The notes beneath the pieces were generated by a model that worked only from the letters and a program-made list of their open reading frames with translations, made no database searches and had not been told where the DNA came from. From Dechloromonas sp. A34 (GTDB lineage Bacteria > Pseudomonadota > Gammaproteobacteria > Burkholderiales > Rhodocyclaceae), in NCBI RefSeq assembly GCF_026261605.1, contig NZ_CP102486.1:3410001-3474000 (forward strand): a DNA stretch of 64,000 nt, given 5' to 3'. Positions 54,099-62,412 of this stretch are shown in pieces. Each line of letters begins with the position of its first letter. Position 1 is the first letter of the stretch. The position numbers and the translations under genes are program-made.

Positions 54099-54626
54099 AT
54101 GGACCTGCTCGACTTCTCCGACTGCAAACTGTATTTCGAGGATGCCCTCCCAGCCGAGGCCGAGCGCCTGATCGCCCAGGCCTCCAGCGAATACGGCGAG
54201 GATACTGCCGAGCTGGCGCTGCTCCGCGCCCACCTGATGGCCCCGGACAACCTCACGGTGCTGGTCGGCCTGTATCGCTACTATTTCTATCAACATCGCC
54301 TCGACGATGCGCTGATGGTCGCCGAGCGCGCCATGCAGCTTTCCGGCCGCCTGCTCGGCCTGCCTCCCGACTGGCGCACGCTTGACGAAACGCGCCTAGG
54401 CAGCGCCGCCGCCAACTCCTTCGGCATGCTGCGCTTCTACCTGCTGGCCTTGAAGGCGGCGAGCGTCGTGCTGCTCCGACTGGGCCAGATCGAAGCCTCG
54501 CGCGACCGTCTGATCAAGCTGGCCGGTCTCGACTGCCATGACCACCTGGGCGCCGCCAAATTGCTCGAAGTTGTCGATGCCTTTCATCACCCCGAAGAAC
54601 CCGAAATTCAATTAGCAGCAGCCTGA
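54099..54626 (+). CDS. Uncharacterised helical protein in nif operon
   Basis: A 175-residue soluble protein made mostly of helices in a TPR-like pattern (LTVLVGLYRYYFYQHRLDDA, LMVAERAMQLSGRLLGLP). No named family is recognised. It sits one base after cysE and 11 bases before nifW, so it belongs to the operon and may help assemble or hold nitrogenase components, but that is inferred from location alone. Confidence 0.65.
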   Translation: MDLLDFSDCKLYFEDALPAEAERLIAQASSEYGEDTAELALLRAHLMAPDNLTVLVGLYRYYFYQHRLDDALMVAERAMQLSGRLLGLPPDWRTLDETRLGSAAANSFGMLRFYLLALKAASVVLLRLGQIEASRDRLIKLAGLDCHDHLGAAKLLEVVDAFHHPEEPEIQLAAA

Positions 54627-54637
54627 GGAGTACTACC

Positions 54638-54979
54638 ATGGACGACACACTCACCCTTGCCGAAGCCCTCGAAGACCTGGTATCTGCCGAGGACTTTCTC
54701 GATTATTTCGAGGTTCCCTACGAACCCAGCGTGGTCCATGTGAATCGTCTGCACATCCTGCAACGCTTCCACGACTACCTGGCCCGCCAGGCGCCCAACC
54801 TGCCGCCCGAAGAAGACCAGCAGCGCGGCATCTACCGCCTCTGGCTGGAACGCGCCTACCAGGACTTCGTGGCCTCCAACGCCCTCAACGAAAAGGTCTT
54901 CGCCGTCTTCCAGCACGTCGACAAGCCGGGTGGCGGTTCGAGCTCCTTCGTTTCGCTCGACAAGATTTTCCGCTCATGA
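54638..54979 (+). CDS. nifW: Nitrogenase-stabilising protein NifW
   Basis: A 113-residue protein with the NifW pattern: LEDLVSAEDFLDYFEVPYEP, VNRLHILQRFHDYL, YRLWLERAYQDFVAS and KVFAVFQH. NifW helps protect or mature the MoFe protein. GAGGAG lies upstream of the ATG. The stop overlaps the nifZ start (ATGA). Confidence 0.94.
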   Translation: MDDTLTLAEALEDLVSAEDFLDYFEVPYEPSVVHVNRLHILQRFHDYLARQAPNLPPEEDQQRGIYRLWLERAYQDFVASNALNEKVFAVFQHVDKPGGGSSSFVSLDKIFRS

Positions 54980-55434
54980 ACGGCTCGCGCTGGGAACAGG
55001 GCGAAGCCGTCCGCCTGATCCGCAACGTCCGCAACGACGGCACCTATCCGGGCATGGATCCGGGCATGCCCCTGGTCCGCCGGGGCAGCATCGGCTATGT
55101 CATGGATGTCGGGACCTTCCTCCAGGACCAGGTCATCTACTCGGTCAATTTCCTAGACGAAGACCGGGTGGTCGGTTGCCGCGAAGAAGAGCTGATCGGC
55201 GCCGACGATCCGTGGATCCCCTCGCGTTTCGAATTCCGCGAGAAGGTCCGTTCGGCCAAGGGCCTGTCGGTCGGCGGCGAAGTGCTGGTGCCACCGGGCG
55301 CGATCGGCGAAGTCATCAAGGTGGTGCGCAACGCCCCGGGCGGCGCCGCCTATCACATTCACTTCGACTGCCTGCTCGGCCGCGTCTTGCAGATCCCCGA
55401 AGACGCGCTGGAAGCGGTCGAAGCACAGGAGTAA
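54976..55434 (+). CDS. nifZ: Nitrogen fixation protein NifZ
   Basis: A 152-residue protein. Two NifZ-type SH3-like units are visible: EQGEAVRLIRNVRNDGTYPG to GYVMDVGTFLQDQVIYSVNF, and VLVPPGAIGEVIKVVRNAPG to YHIHFDCLLGRVLQIPEDAL. NifZ aids formation of the second P-cluster of the MoFe protein. Translation is coupled to nifW and nifM follows closely. Confidence 0.93.
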   Translation: MNGSRWEQGEAVRLIRNVRNDGTYPGMDPGMPLVRRGSIGYVMDVGTFLQDQVIYSVNFLDEDRVVGCREEELIGADDPWIPSRFEFREKVRSAKGLSVGGEVLVPPGAIGEVIKVVRNAPGGAAYHIHFDCLLGRVLQIPEDALEAVEAQE

Positions 55435-55437
55435 GTC

Positions 55438-56256
55438 ATGCAGCTGGGCTACCTCGAACTCAAACTGGCCTGGGAACTCTTCCAGAAAGCCCCGGACACC
55501 CTTTCCGAGCCGGAGCGCGACCGATTGTCCGAGATTGCCCGCAAGCAGGACAGCATCGAGCACCGCATTCTCGCCAGCGCCCAGGCCGCCACCGTCATCG
55601 TTCCGGAAACAACGCTGAAATCGCGGATCGCCGAGATCCGCAAGCGCTACCCGACGACAGAGGAATTCGCCCAGGACATGGAGCGCTCCGGCCTGACCGA
55701 GGCGACCCTGGGCGAAGCCGTCGAGCGCGATCTGCGGGTCGAAAGCATCCTCGAAAAAGTCGCCTCGGCCACGCCGGCGGTCAGCGCCGTCGATGCGGAA
55801 ATCTACTATCGCCTGCACCCGGAAGCCTTCGACCGCCCCGAAGCCCGCCATCTGCGCCACATCCTGATCACCTTCGACAACGAGAAGGAAAAGGGCAAGG
55901 CGACCAGCCTGCTCGAATCCCTGCGCTCGACACTGAAAACCGCCCAGAAATTCGGCGAAGCGGCGCTGCGCCATTCGCAATGCCCGACCGCCATGGAAGG
56001 CGGCAAGCTCGGCATCGTCAAACGTCAGCAACTCTATGCCGAACTGGAACCGGCCGCCTTCGCGCTCGGCGCAGGGGAAATCAGCGCCGTGCTCGAATCG
56101 CCGATGGGCCTGCACATCGTGCGCTGCGACGAAATCCTGCCAAGCGGCATGCTGTCCTTCGAAGAAGCCCGCACCCACATCATCGAGCGCCTGACCGACA
56201 AGCGCCGGCGTGAGGCGCAGCGCGACTGGATCAAGGGCCTGACGCCCGGCCGTTGA
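55438..56256 (+). CDS. nifM: NifM, PpiC-type peptidyl-prolyl isomerase
   Basis: A 272-residue protein: N-terminal helical region typical of NifM/SurA-like chaperones, then a parvulin domain (EARHLRHILITFDNEKEKGK, GEAALRHSQCPTAMEGGKLG, LGAGEISAVLESPMGLHIVR). NifM is needed to mature the Fe protein NifH. Last gene of the nifV operon; a GC-rich hairpin follows. Confidence 0.93.
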   Translation: MQLGYLELKLAWELFQKAPDTLSEPERDRLSEIARKQDSIEHRILASAQAATVIVPETTLKSRIAEIRKRYPTTEEFAQDMERSGLTEATLGEAVERDLRVESILEKVASATPAVSAVDAEIYYRLHPEAFDRPEARHLRHILITFDNEKEKGKATSLLESLRSTLKTAQKFGEAALRHSQCPTAMEGGKLGIVKRQQLYAELEPAAFALGAGEISAVLESPMGLHIVRCDEILPSGMLSFEEARTHIIERLTDKRRREAQRDWIKGLTPGR

Positions 56257-56264
56257 TGCCGCGA

Positions 56265-56285
56265 AGGCCAGCCGCCGGCTGGCCT
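56265..56285 (+). terminator. GC-rich hairpin after nifM
   Basis: AGGCCAGCCG (56265-56274) is complementary to CGGCTGGCCT (56276-56285). There is no T run directly after it. A second weak hairpin (AGGCTT-CAGA-AAGCCT) lies about 35 bases further on. Termination of the nifV operon is likely but not certain. Confidence 0.55.
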
Positions 56286-56396
56286 GGGCCATTTCCGACC
56301 ATCCCCCGAGCGGGGCCGGGAGGCTTCAGAAAGCCTTAAGCTTTGCTGTTTACCGTAATCGCCTTATTCTTTGAGAAATTGGCAGACGGCTAAGCG

Positions 56397-56582
56397 ATGA
56401 GCACACTACCGATCCGAGATGACCGCACCGGAAAAGACCGGCGCAAGGAAGATGTCGGGCCACCGTTTGGCCTTGACGAGCGGCGCCTGATCCCCGAGCG
56501 CCGCCTGCCCGAAGTCGAACATGTCGAGTTCGACGCCCACATCGAACTCTCGCCAGCAGCACCTGAACCGCGGGCCTTATAA
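56397..56582 (+). CDS. Small charged protein, unknown
   Basis: A 61-residue frame rich in Arg, Asp and Glu (DDRTGKDRRKEDVGPPFG, DERRLIPERRLPEVEHVEFD). Short proteins with the pattern DRR...GPPxGxxERRxxPERRxPEV occur in other betaproteobacteria, which supports a real gene. No membrane segment and no strong ribosome site. It lies alone between nifM and nhaA. Confidence 0.5.
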   Translation: MSTLPIRDDRTGKDRRKEDVGPPFGLDERRLIPERRLPEVEHVEFDAHIELSPAAPEPRAL

Positions 56583-56720
56583 AACCAAGGCGGGCATCGG
56601 TTTTTTCGATTCTCGGGTTCTGATTTATGCGGGATCGTATTTCTTCTGCATTCGACAAGAGTGGTTCTGGCAGTGCTAGTCTCAACCTGCACTGATTATT
56701 GAATTCCAAGCACACAAACC

Positions 56721-57887
56721 ATGGCCGATATCCAGGCGACACTTTCTCGAACATTCAGTAATTTTTTTGACTCGGAAAAATCGAGCGGGATTTTTCTGAT
56801 CCTGTGCACAGTTCTATCGCTGCTCATAGCCAATTCGGGCCTTGGTGCCAGCTACCTGGACTTCTGGCATACAGAAATAGCCGGCATGAGCATCGAGCAC
56901 TGGGTGAACGATGCGTTAATGGCCATATTTTTCTTGTTTGTCGGCCTGGAGCTCGAGCGCGAACTCTACAACGGCGAACTTTCCAACATCAAAAATGCGC
57001 TGTTGCCGATCATGGCCGCCATTGGCGGCATCGCCGTGCCAGCGTTGATCCACTACACATTAAATGCCGGCACCCCAACCCAGCCGGGAAGCGGCATCCC
57101 GATGGCAACCGATATCGCCTTCGCGCTCGGCGTACTGGCATTGCTCGGCACGCGGATTCCATCCTCGCTCAAGGTATTCCTGACCGCGCTGGCCGTGATG
57201 GACGACCTCGGGGCAATTATCGTGATTGCCTTGTTTTATACGGCCCACCTAGCGCTGGGCTATTTGCTCGCTGCACTCGGCGTTTTTGCATTACTGATCG
57301 TCCTCAATCGCGGGTTCCGGGTAATGTCGCTGGCGCCCTATTTGTTGGGCGGTGCCGTGATGTGGTTTCTCATGTTCAAGTCCGGCGTTCACGCCACCAT
57401 TGCCGGCGTGCTGCTGGCCTTCGCAATCCCCTTCTCCGCCAAGGCTGACGATGACGAATCGCCATCTCATCGGCTGGAGCACTTCCTGCACAAGCCTGTT
57501 GCATTTCTCATCTTGCCGATATTCGCCTTGGCGAACACCGGAATCGTAATCGGATCGGGATGGCAGGACGACCTGATAAGTGCCAACAGCGCAGGCATCA
57601 TTGGCGGCTTGGTCATTGGAAAACCACTGGGGATTACGTTGGTGACCTTTCTTGCCGTGGCTATCGGCCTCTGCCGGCTTCCGGGTGATCTTCGATGGGG
57701 TCATGTTTTCGGAGCGGGACTATTGGGCGGGATCGGTTTTACGATGTCCATCTTCATCACAAACCTCGCGTTTGCCGGCAGCGCCGAGATAATCAATGCC
57801 TCAAAAATGGCAATTTTGATCGCCTCACTGTCAGCCGGCGTGTCCGGATTTCTCTGGTTGCGTTATTTCAGTCCACTGGAGAAATGA
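56721..57887 (+). CDS. nhaA: Na+/H+ antiporter NhaA
   Basis: A 388-residue protein with about twelve membrane helices. The ion-binding Asp pair is in LAVMDDLGAIIVIALFY, with ATDIAFALGVLALLG before it and GFTMSIFITNLAF near the end. It exchanges Na+ or Li+ for protons. Compared with the flanking nif genes its codons are visibly richer in A and T, and it separates the two converging nif units, suggesting separate acquisition. Confidence 0.94.
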   Translation: MADIQATLSRTFSNFFDSEKSSGIFLILCTVLSLLIANSGLGASYLDFWHTEIAGMSIEHWVNDALMAIFFLFVGLELERELYNGELSNIKNALLPIMAAIGGIAVPALIHYTLNAGTPTQPGSGIPMATDIAFALGVLALLGTRIPSSLKVFLTALAVMDDLGAIIVIALFYTAHLALGYLLAALGVFALLIVLNRGFRVMSLAPYLLGGAVMWFLMFKSGVHATIAGVLLAFAIPFSAKADDDESPSHRLEHFLHKPVAFLILPIFALANTGIVIGSGWQDDLISANSAGIIGGLVIGKPLGITLVTFLAVAIGLCRLPGDLRWGHVFGAGLLGGIGFTMSIFITNLAFAGSAEIINASKMAILIASLSAGVSGFLWLRYFSPLEK

Positions 57888-57950
57888 GCAGTCAGGGCAT
57901 TGATGCAATTGCCAGGGTAGGCCAAGACGCGAATAGCGGGGACAAAAAAA

Positions 57951-57972
57951 GCCCCGGAATTTCTTCCGGGGC
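57951..57972 (-). terminator. Rho-independent terminator of the nifS operon
   Basis: GCCCCGGAA (57951-57959) pairs with TTCCGGGGC (57964-57972) around TTTC. Read on the minus strand the stem is followed by seven T residues (A7 at 57944-57950). It lies 36 bp beyond the nifS stop. Confidence 0.92.
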
Positions 57973-58007
57973 CGAACCGAGGTACTACAGAGAGAGCTCG
58001 TTGGCCG

Positions 58008-59216
58008 TCAGGCGTAAGTCGGGGCGAAGGCGGCTTCGGGATTGGCCGCCGGGCCCTTGTCACTCCAGTACGGGGAAAGTTTGCGCAGCTGGGCGATGAT
58101 CGGCGGTACGGCCTCGATCACCCGATCCACTTCCGCTTCGGTGTTGTAACGCGACAGCGAGAAACGGATCGTGCCGTGGGCGGCGGTGTAGGGAATGCCC
58201 ATCGCCCGCATCACGTGCGAGGGTTCGAGCGAGCCCGAGGTGCAGGCCGAGCCCGAGCTGCCGGCGATGCCCATCTTGTTCAACAAGAGCAGGATGGCCT
58301 CGCCCTCGATGTATTCGAAGGCGATGTTGCAGGTATTGGGCAGCCGGTTGCTGACGTCGCCGGTCGGGAAGCAATGGGTGATCTGGCTGAGCAATCCGGC
58401 TTCCAGCTTGTCGCGCAGACGCTTGACCGTGGTGTTTTCCTCGGCCATGTGCTGCATGGCCAGTTCGCAGGCAACGCCGAGGCCGACGATGGACGCCGAG
58501 TTCTCGGTGCCGGCCCGCCGCCCGCGCTCCTGGTGACCGCCACGCAGCAGCGGACGGAAGCGGCAGCCGCGACGCAGGTAGAGGACGCCGATGCCCTTCG
58601 GGGCATGCAGCTTGTGGCCGGACAGCGAGAGCATGTCGATCTTGGTGTTCTTCAAGTCGATGGGAATCTTGCCGACGGCCTGCACGGCATCGGTATGGAA
58701 CATGATGCCCTTGGCGCTGGCCAGTTCGGCCATTTCCTCGACCGGGAAAATCGTGCCGGTCTCGTTGTTGGCCCACATCACCGAAACGATGGCGACATTG
58801 TCCTGGAGCATCGACTTGTATTCGTCCATGTCGATGCGGCCCTTCTTGTCCACTTTCAGCTTGTGGACGATGTAGCCTTCCTTCTCCAGCCACTCGCACA
58901 GCGTCAGGATGGCCGGGTGCTCGACATTGGTGGTGATCACCGTGTTGCGTTCCGGCTGCGCCTTGAGCGCCGAGAGGATGGCGGTCGAATCGGATTCGGT
59001 GCCGCAGGAGGTGAAGATGATTTCCGAGTCGTGCTCGGCGCCGAGCAGCGCCTGCACCTGACCGCGGGCCTTCTTCAGCGCCTTGCCCACTTCACTGCCG
59101 AAGGCGTGAATGGACGACGCATTGCCGAAATGCTCGGTGAAGAAGGGAAGCATGGCCTGGACCACGGCCGGGTCGCAGCGCGTGGTGGCATTGTTGTCCA
59201 GATAGATCGGTTCCAT
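58008..59216 (-). CDS. nifS: Cysteine desulfurase NifS
   Basis: A 402-residue PLP enzyme that supplies sulfur from cysteine for nitrogenase Fe-S clusters. IYLDNNATTRCDPAV begins the fold, the PLP Lys is in LSLSGHKLHAPKGIG near 206, and the sulfur-carrying Cys is in GSSGSACTSGSLEPSH near 328. It follows nifU by 40 bp and ends at a strong terminator. Confidence 0.95.
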   Translation of the reverse strand: MEPIYLDNNATTRCDPAVVQAMLPFFTEHFGNASSIHAFGSEVGKALKKARGQVQALLGAEHDSEIIFTSCGTESDSTAILSALKAQPERNTVITTNVEHPAILTLCEWLEKEGYIVHKLKVDKKGRIDMDEYKSMLQDNVAIVSVMWANNETGTIFPVEEMAELASAKGIMFHTDAVQAVGKIPIDLKNTKIDMLSLSGHKLHAPKGIGVLYLRRGCRFRPLLRGGHQERGRRAGTENSASIVGLGVACELAMQHMAEENTTVKRLRDKLEAGLLSQITHCFPTGDVSNRLPNTCNIAFEYIEGEAILLLLNKMGIAGSSGSACTSGSLEPSHVMRAMGIPYTAAHGTIRFSLSRYNTEAEVDRVIEAVPPIIAQLRKLSPYWSDKGPAANPEAAFAPTYA

Positions 59217-59256
59217 GGCGCAGTCCTTTGGGGTCTCTGTCGGGATTGGGGGATTC

Positions 59257-60153
59257 TTACGCTTCGGCCGGCATATAGGACGACGGCAGCACCTGGACCA
59301 GTTCGCCCAGCGCTTCGATCATCTTCTGCTGGATGCCGCCCAGGGTGGCCGCTTCCATCATGCAGCCGGAGCAGGCGCCCTTCAGATGCACGTAGATCTT
59401 CTTGCCCTGGACGTCGGCCAGTTCGACGTCGCCGTGGTCGCGCTGCAGCATCGGACGGACCGACTCCAGCACTTCCTCGATCTTCTTGATCTTCTGCACC
59501 AACGACAGCTTGGCGGCCGGCGGCTTGGGGGCTTCCGGGGTCGCCGGGCAAGCGGGCGGCGGCGAGGTTTCGCCGGGGCCGGCGCGCGAGGCCTTGACCT
59601 TGGCGAGGATTTCCTCAATGCCTTCGTGGCAGGAGGCGCAACCGCCGCCGGCCTTGGTGTAGAAAGTGACTTCCTCGACCGTGTTGAGGTTGTTGGCGGA
59701 GACCACGTCCTCGATCATCACGGCATCGATGGCGAAGCACTTGCAGATCAGGGCACCTTCTTCATGGTCGTCGGACCATTCCTCGCCGCGGTAGTTGGCG
59801 ATGGCGGCCTGCAGGGCTTCGCGACCCATGACCGAGCAGTGCATCTTTTCCGGCGGCAGGCCGTCGAGGAAGTCGGCGATGTCCTGGTTCGAGATCTTCA
59901 GCGCTTCATCGAGCGTCTTGCCCTTGGCCATCTCGGTCAGCGCCGAAGAAGAAGCGATCGCCGAGCCACAGCCGAAGGTCTGGAAATGGGCGTCGAGGAT
60001 GATTTCGGTTTCCGGCTCGACCTTGAGCATCAGGCGCAGCGCATCGCCGCACTGGATGGAACCGACGTCGCCGATGCCGTTCGCTTCCTCGAGCGGGCCG
60101 GAGTTGCGCGGGTTGAAGAAGTGTTCGCGGACCTTGTCTGAGTATTCCCACAT
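59257..60153 (-). CDS. nifU: Fe-S scaffold protein NifU
   Basis: A 298-residue three-domain scaffold. Residues 1-125 are IscU-like ([32 protein letters not shown]). The middle is a [2Fe-2S] domain ([19 protein letters not shown]). After a Pro-rich linker ([17 protein letters not shown]) comes a C-terminal Nfu domain with [10 protein letters not shown]. It receives sulfur from NifS and passes clusters to nitrogenase proteins. Confidence 0.95.
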   Translation of the reverse strand: MWEYSDKVREHFFNPRNSGPLEEANGIGDVGSIQCGDALRLMLKVEPETEIILDAHFQTFGCGSAIASSSALTEMAKGKTLDEALKISNQDIADFLDGLPPEKMHCSVMGREALQAAIANYRGEEWSDDHEEGALICKCFAIDAVMIEDVVSANNLNTVEEVTFYTKAGGGCASCHEGIEEILAKVKASRAGPGETSPPPACPATPEAPKPPAAKLSLVQKIKKIEEVLESVRPMLQRDHGDVELADVQGKKIYVHLKGACSGCMMEAATLGGIQQKMIEALGELVQVLPSSYMPAEA

Positions 60154-60165
60154 GGCGTGCGCTCC

Positions 60166-60489
60166 TTAGACCGAGAAAGAAGAGCCGCAGGAACACTGCG
60201 AGCTGGCGTTGGGATTGTCGAACTTGAAGCCGGTGTGGGTCAGCGTATCGATGAAGTCGACGGTAACGTTGTCGATCATTGGCATGGTCATCGCATCGAC
60301 CAGCACTTTGACGCCTTCGACTTCGAGTTCCCAGTCGTCCTCGGCCTTCTCGGTTTCGAGCTTCATGCCGTATTGCAGACCGGAGCAACCGCCCCCCGAA
60401 ATGGTCAGGCGCAACCCGAGCACGGGCGTTTCGGCACCACGGATGAAGCGTTGGACAGCTTTGACTGCGGCGGGGGTCAGATTGATCAT
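60166..60489 (-). CDS. iscA: nif-type IscA Fe-S assembly protein
   Basis: A 107-residue A-type carrier with the three cluster-binding Cys: GGGCSGLQYGM near 35 and CSCGSSF at the C-terminus (about 99-101). The first gene of the iscA-nifU-nifS unit, 12 bp before nifU, with its own sigma-54 promoter. Confidence 0.93.
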   Translation of the reverse strand: MINLTPAAVKAVQRFIRGAETPVLGLRLTISGGGCSGLQYGMKLETEKAEDDWELEVEGVKVLVDAMTMPMIDNVTVDFIDTLTHTGFKFDNPNASSQCSCGSSFSV

Positions 60490-60521
60490 GGCGTTTCTCC
60501 CAGAGTAGATGGGCTATTCAT

Positions 60522-60537
60522 TGCAAGCCCTGTGCCA
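60522..60537 (-). promoter_or_regulatory. sigma-54 promoter of iscA-nifU-nifS
   Basis: On the minus strand TGGCAC-N5-TTGCA, a full -24/-12 match, 33 bp before the iscA ATG. It shows that iscA-nifUS can be expressed separately from the nifN-nifX genes upstream. Confidence 0.9.
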
Positions 60538-60594
60538 TGCCGGGAGAACGCTTTAAGCCGTTGAAACTATTGACTTGTATCAAGTCCTGGCGTT

Positions 60595-60610
60595 TGTCGG
60601 CTTTGCGACA
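60595..60610 (-). promoter_or_regulatory. NifA upstream activator site for iscA-nifUS
   Basis: TGT-N10-ACA, palindromic, about 65 bp upstream of the -24 element. It lies directly next to the stop codon of the preceding gene (60612-60614). Confidence 0.78.
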
Positions 60611-60611
60611 A

Positions 60612-61028
60612 TCAACCCAAAAGGTGTTCGTAAGCGCGCCGCAGGATGTCGCGTTCGATCGTCGGCAGGCGCCGCGCCTCGGTGATCGCGATGAACTTTC
60701 CACCGCGTTTTTCGGCCGCGGCAAACGGCGGATCGATGGTGGTACAGGCCGCGAGCAGCACGGCCTGGTCACCGGCCGGAGTATCCAGCCAGATGCAGAA
60801 TTCCGGCACCGGCTCGAGCGCCCCCTCGGCCAGGTCGAGTTCCTTCTCGGCCGCGCGCAAGGCCGCCGTCGGATGAAACTGGACGGTGGGCGAATAGTCT
60901 TCGTCATGCAGGGCCGAGGTTTCCGGCACCGGCGAGAAGGCCAGCACGCTGTCGCCCAGGGACATGAAGCGGACCCGGGCGCTGGTGCTTTGTTTATGCA
61001 GGATGATCAGGCGTGGCGATTCGGTCAT
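60612..61028 (-). CDS. Uncharacterised protein of nif region
   Basis: A soluble protein of 138 residues from the ATG at 61028 (141 from 61037). It begins with PRLIILHKQSTSARVRFMSL and has alternating strands and helices without Cys clusters or membrane segments. No family is recognised. It is the last gene of the minus-strand unit starting with nifN, so co-expression with cofactor genes is likely. Confidence 0.62.
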   Translation of the reverse strand: MTESPRLIILHKQSTSARVRFMSLGDSVLAFSPVPETSALHDEDYSPTVQFHPTAALRAAEKELDLAEGALEPVPEFCIWLDTPAGDQAVLLAACTTIDPPFAAAEKRGGKFIAITEARRLPTIERDILRRAYEHLLG

Positions 61029-61096
61029 TGCAGACATCGGGCAGCTCCAGTTGTCTAAAAATCAGGCAGCGAAAGCGGCGATCACCGGATCACCTT

Positions 61097-61420
61097 TCAG
61101 CGCCCCGGCGCGCCCCATACCTGGACGGCCTCGACGTAGTACCCGGGCTGAGCCGGATGCGGCAGCAGCACCTGGTACTCGGCATAGACCCGGCCGTCCG
61201 CGAACAGCGTCACCGTGCCGTAGCGGGCCTTGCCGCGCCAGGTGCCGACCAGGCTGCGCTCTCCCGAATAGGGATCGACCTCGTCGGCAAAGCGGGCCTC
61301 GGCCCAGACCGGCTCGGCGCCGATCGTCAGGCCGAGTTTTTCCACCTGCCGGCGGATAGCCGCGCAGACTTCGAGACCGAGGACCGGGTCCGGAGCAGCC
61401 GGACCGCTGGCGTTCGGCAT
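61097..61420 (-). CDS. Uncharacterised small protein of nif region
   Basis: A 107-residue frame from the ATG at 61420, which lies 10 bp after fdxB. VCAAIRRQVEKLGLTIGAEP is helical and the rest is strand-rich (GTWRGKARYGTVTLFADGRV, YAEYQVLLPHP). No signal peptide or Cys motif. The frame extends upstream to 61498 over fdxB, but that part is low complexity. Function unknown; position suggests a nif role. Confidence 0.6.
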   Translation of the reverse strand: MPNASGPAAPDPVLGLEVCAAIRRQVEKLGLTIGAEPVWAEARFADEVDPYSGERSLVGTWRGKARYGTVTLFADGRVYAEYQVLLPHPAQPGYYVEAVQVWGAPGR

Positions 61421-61430
61421 CGGCCCGGAC

Positions 61431-61706
61431 TCAGGTGGCGAGCGGCGCGTAGCTGTAGCAGGTCTTCGGGCAGACGCGACCACAGGCACCGCAGCCAATG
61501 CAGTCGTTGATGTCCTTGATGGTCATCTTGGCAGCGGCGCTTTCGTCCTCGTCGTCATCGGCATCGGAATCGATCAGGTCGAGCACGTCGCGCGGACAGA
61601 CCTTGAAGCAGCGGCCGCAGCCGATGCATTTTTCCTGATTGATCGCGGTGACGAACTCGGGAACCCAGGTGGCGCCGCCACGGGTAAGTGCAGTGTAGGA
61701 ACTCAT
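61431..61706 (-). CDS. fdxB: nif-specific ferredoxin III (FdxB)
   Basis: A 91-residue 2[4Fe-4S] ferredoxin. The cluster motifs are CIGCGRCFKVCP near 28 and CIGCGACGRVCP near 69. Between them is an acidic loop (DSDADDDEDESAAA) typical of FdxB of diazotrophs. It probably feeds electrons to nitrogenase or cofactor assembly. Confidence 0.93.
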   Translation of the reverse strand: MSSYTALTRGGATWVPEFVTAINQEKCIGCGRCFKVCPRDVLDLIDSDADDDEDESAAAKMTIKDINDCIGCGACGRVCPKTCYSYAPLAT

Positions 61707-61709
61707 GAT

Positions 61710-61919
61710 TCAACCTTTCTGAATGGCTGCCAGCTTGGCATTGGCTTCCGCCCAGGCCTTGCAGGCGTCGTACGTGGATTGGGCAAGGCCCGGGATTTCG
61801 AGATAGCCGGCGGGCAAACGATCCTCGACCAGATCGTGCATTTGCGATGCCCACTCGGACGAGATGCGTTTGAGCTTTTTCACTTCCTTGTCCAAGTTTT
61901 TGATTTCTTCCTCGGTCAA
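61710..61919 (-). CDS. CCE_0567-like nif-associated metalloprotein (TTG start)
   Basis: A 69-residue helical protein (EEEIKNLDKEVKKLKRISSE, then WASQMHDLVEDRLPAGYLEI) matching the small CCE_0567 family found beside fdxB and the DUF269 gene in diazotrophs. AGGAGG at 61925-61930 lies five bases before a TTG at 61919, so translation should begin there. The GTG further upstream overlaps the ribosome site and the longer frame overlaps the DUF269 gene. Confidence 0.78.
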   Translation of the reverse strand: MTEEEIKNLDKEVKKLKRISSEWASQMHDLVEDRLPAGYLEIPGLAQSTYDACKAWAEANAKLAAIQKG

Positions 61920-61962
61920 GTTAACCTCCTGTTGCGACAAAGTTCGACGATGAAAACCTGGT

Positions 61963-62412
61963 TCAGAGTCCGGCGACTTCGGGGTATTGCCCGATGCGCT
62001 CGAGGGCGATGCCAAGCAGCTTGTCGGCCTCGTCCTTCATCTTGGAGAGGCTGGCAAAACCGAAGCGATGCACGTCGCGCAGCGTCTTCTCGACGGCGAC
62101 CAGCTTGCCGACGGTGATGATCGAGCGGCCGAAACCTTCGTGGGTCAGATGGACCAGCGGCACGGCGAGCAGCTTGCATTCCTTCTCGATCAGCACGGCG
62201 ATGGCGTTGTAGAAGGCCTTGACGCGGGAAATCGTTTCGTCGTCCGGATCGCCGATCAGCGGGATGGTCGCCTTGCGCTCCTTGGTCATGATGTAGGGAT
62301 CGAGGATCTTTTCGACCGTCCAGCCGGTGTAGGTGCCGTAGGTGTCCAGGGCGCGCATCTGGCGAGCCATTTCCTTGACGAAGTCGGTTTCGAAGATGGG
62401 ATCAGCGCTCAT
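61963..62412 (-). CDS. NifX-associated nitrogen fixation protein (DUF269)
   Basis: A 149-residue protein of the DUF269 family, consistently next to nifX. Conserved parts: FVKEMARQMRALDTYGTYTG, DPYIMTKERKATIPLIGDPD and VHLTHEGFGRSIITVGKLVA. The biochemical role is not settled. The ATG at 62412 overlaps the end of the RseC-like gene by 11 bp. Confidence 0.92.
   Translation of the reverse strand: MSADPIFETDFVKEMARQMRALDTYGTYTGWTVEKILDPYIMTKERKATIPLIGDPDDETISRVKAFYNAIAVLIEKECKLLAVPLVHLTHEGFGRSIITVGKLVAVEKTLRDVHRFGFASLSKMKDEADKLLGIALERIGQYPEVAGL

Noticed and set aside
54930..56213. 427-codon frame overlapping nifZ and nifM
   Set aside because: Arg/Pro-rich translation with no motif, out of frame with two well-supported nif genes.
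58176..59489. 437-codon frame antisense to nifS and the nifU 3' end
   Set aside because: The minus strand shows clear NifS active-site motifs; the plus frame is a shadow.
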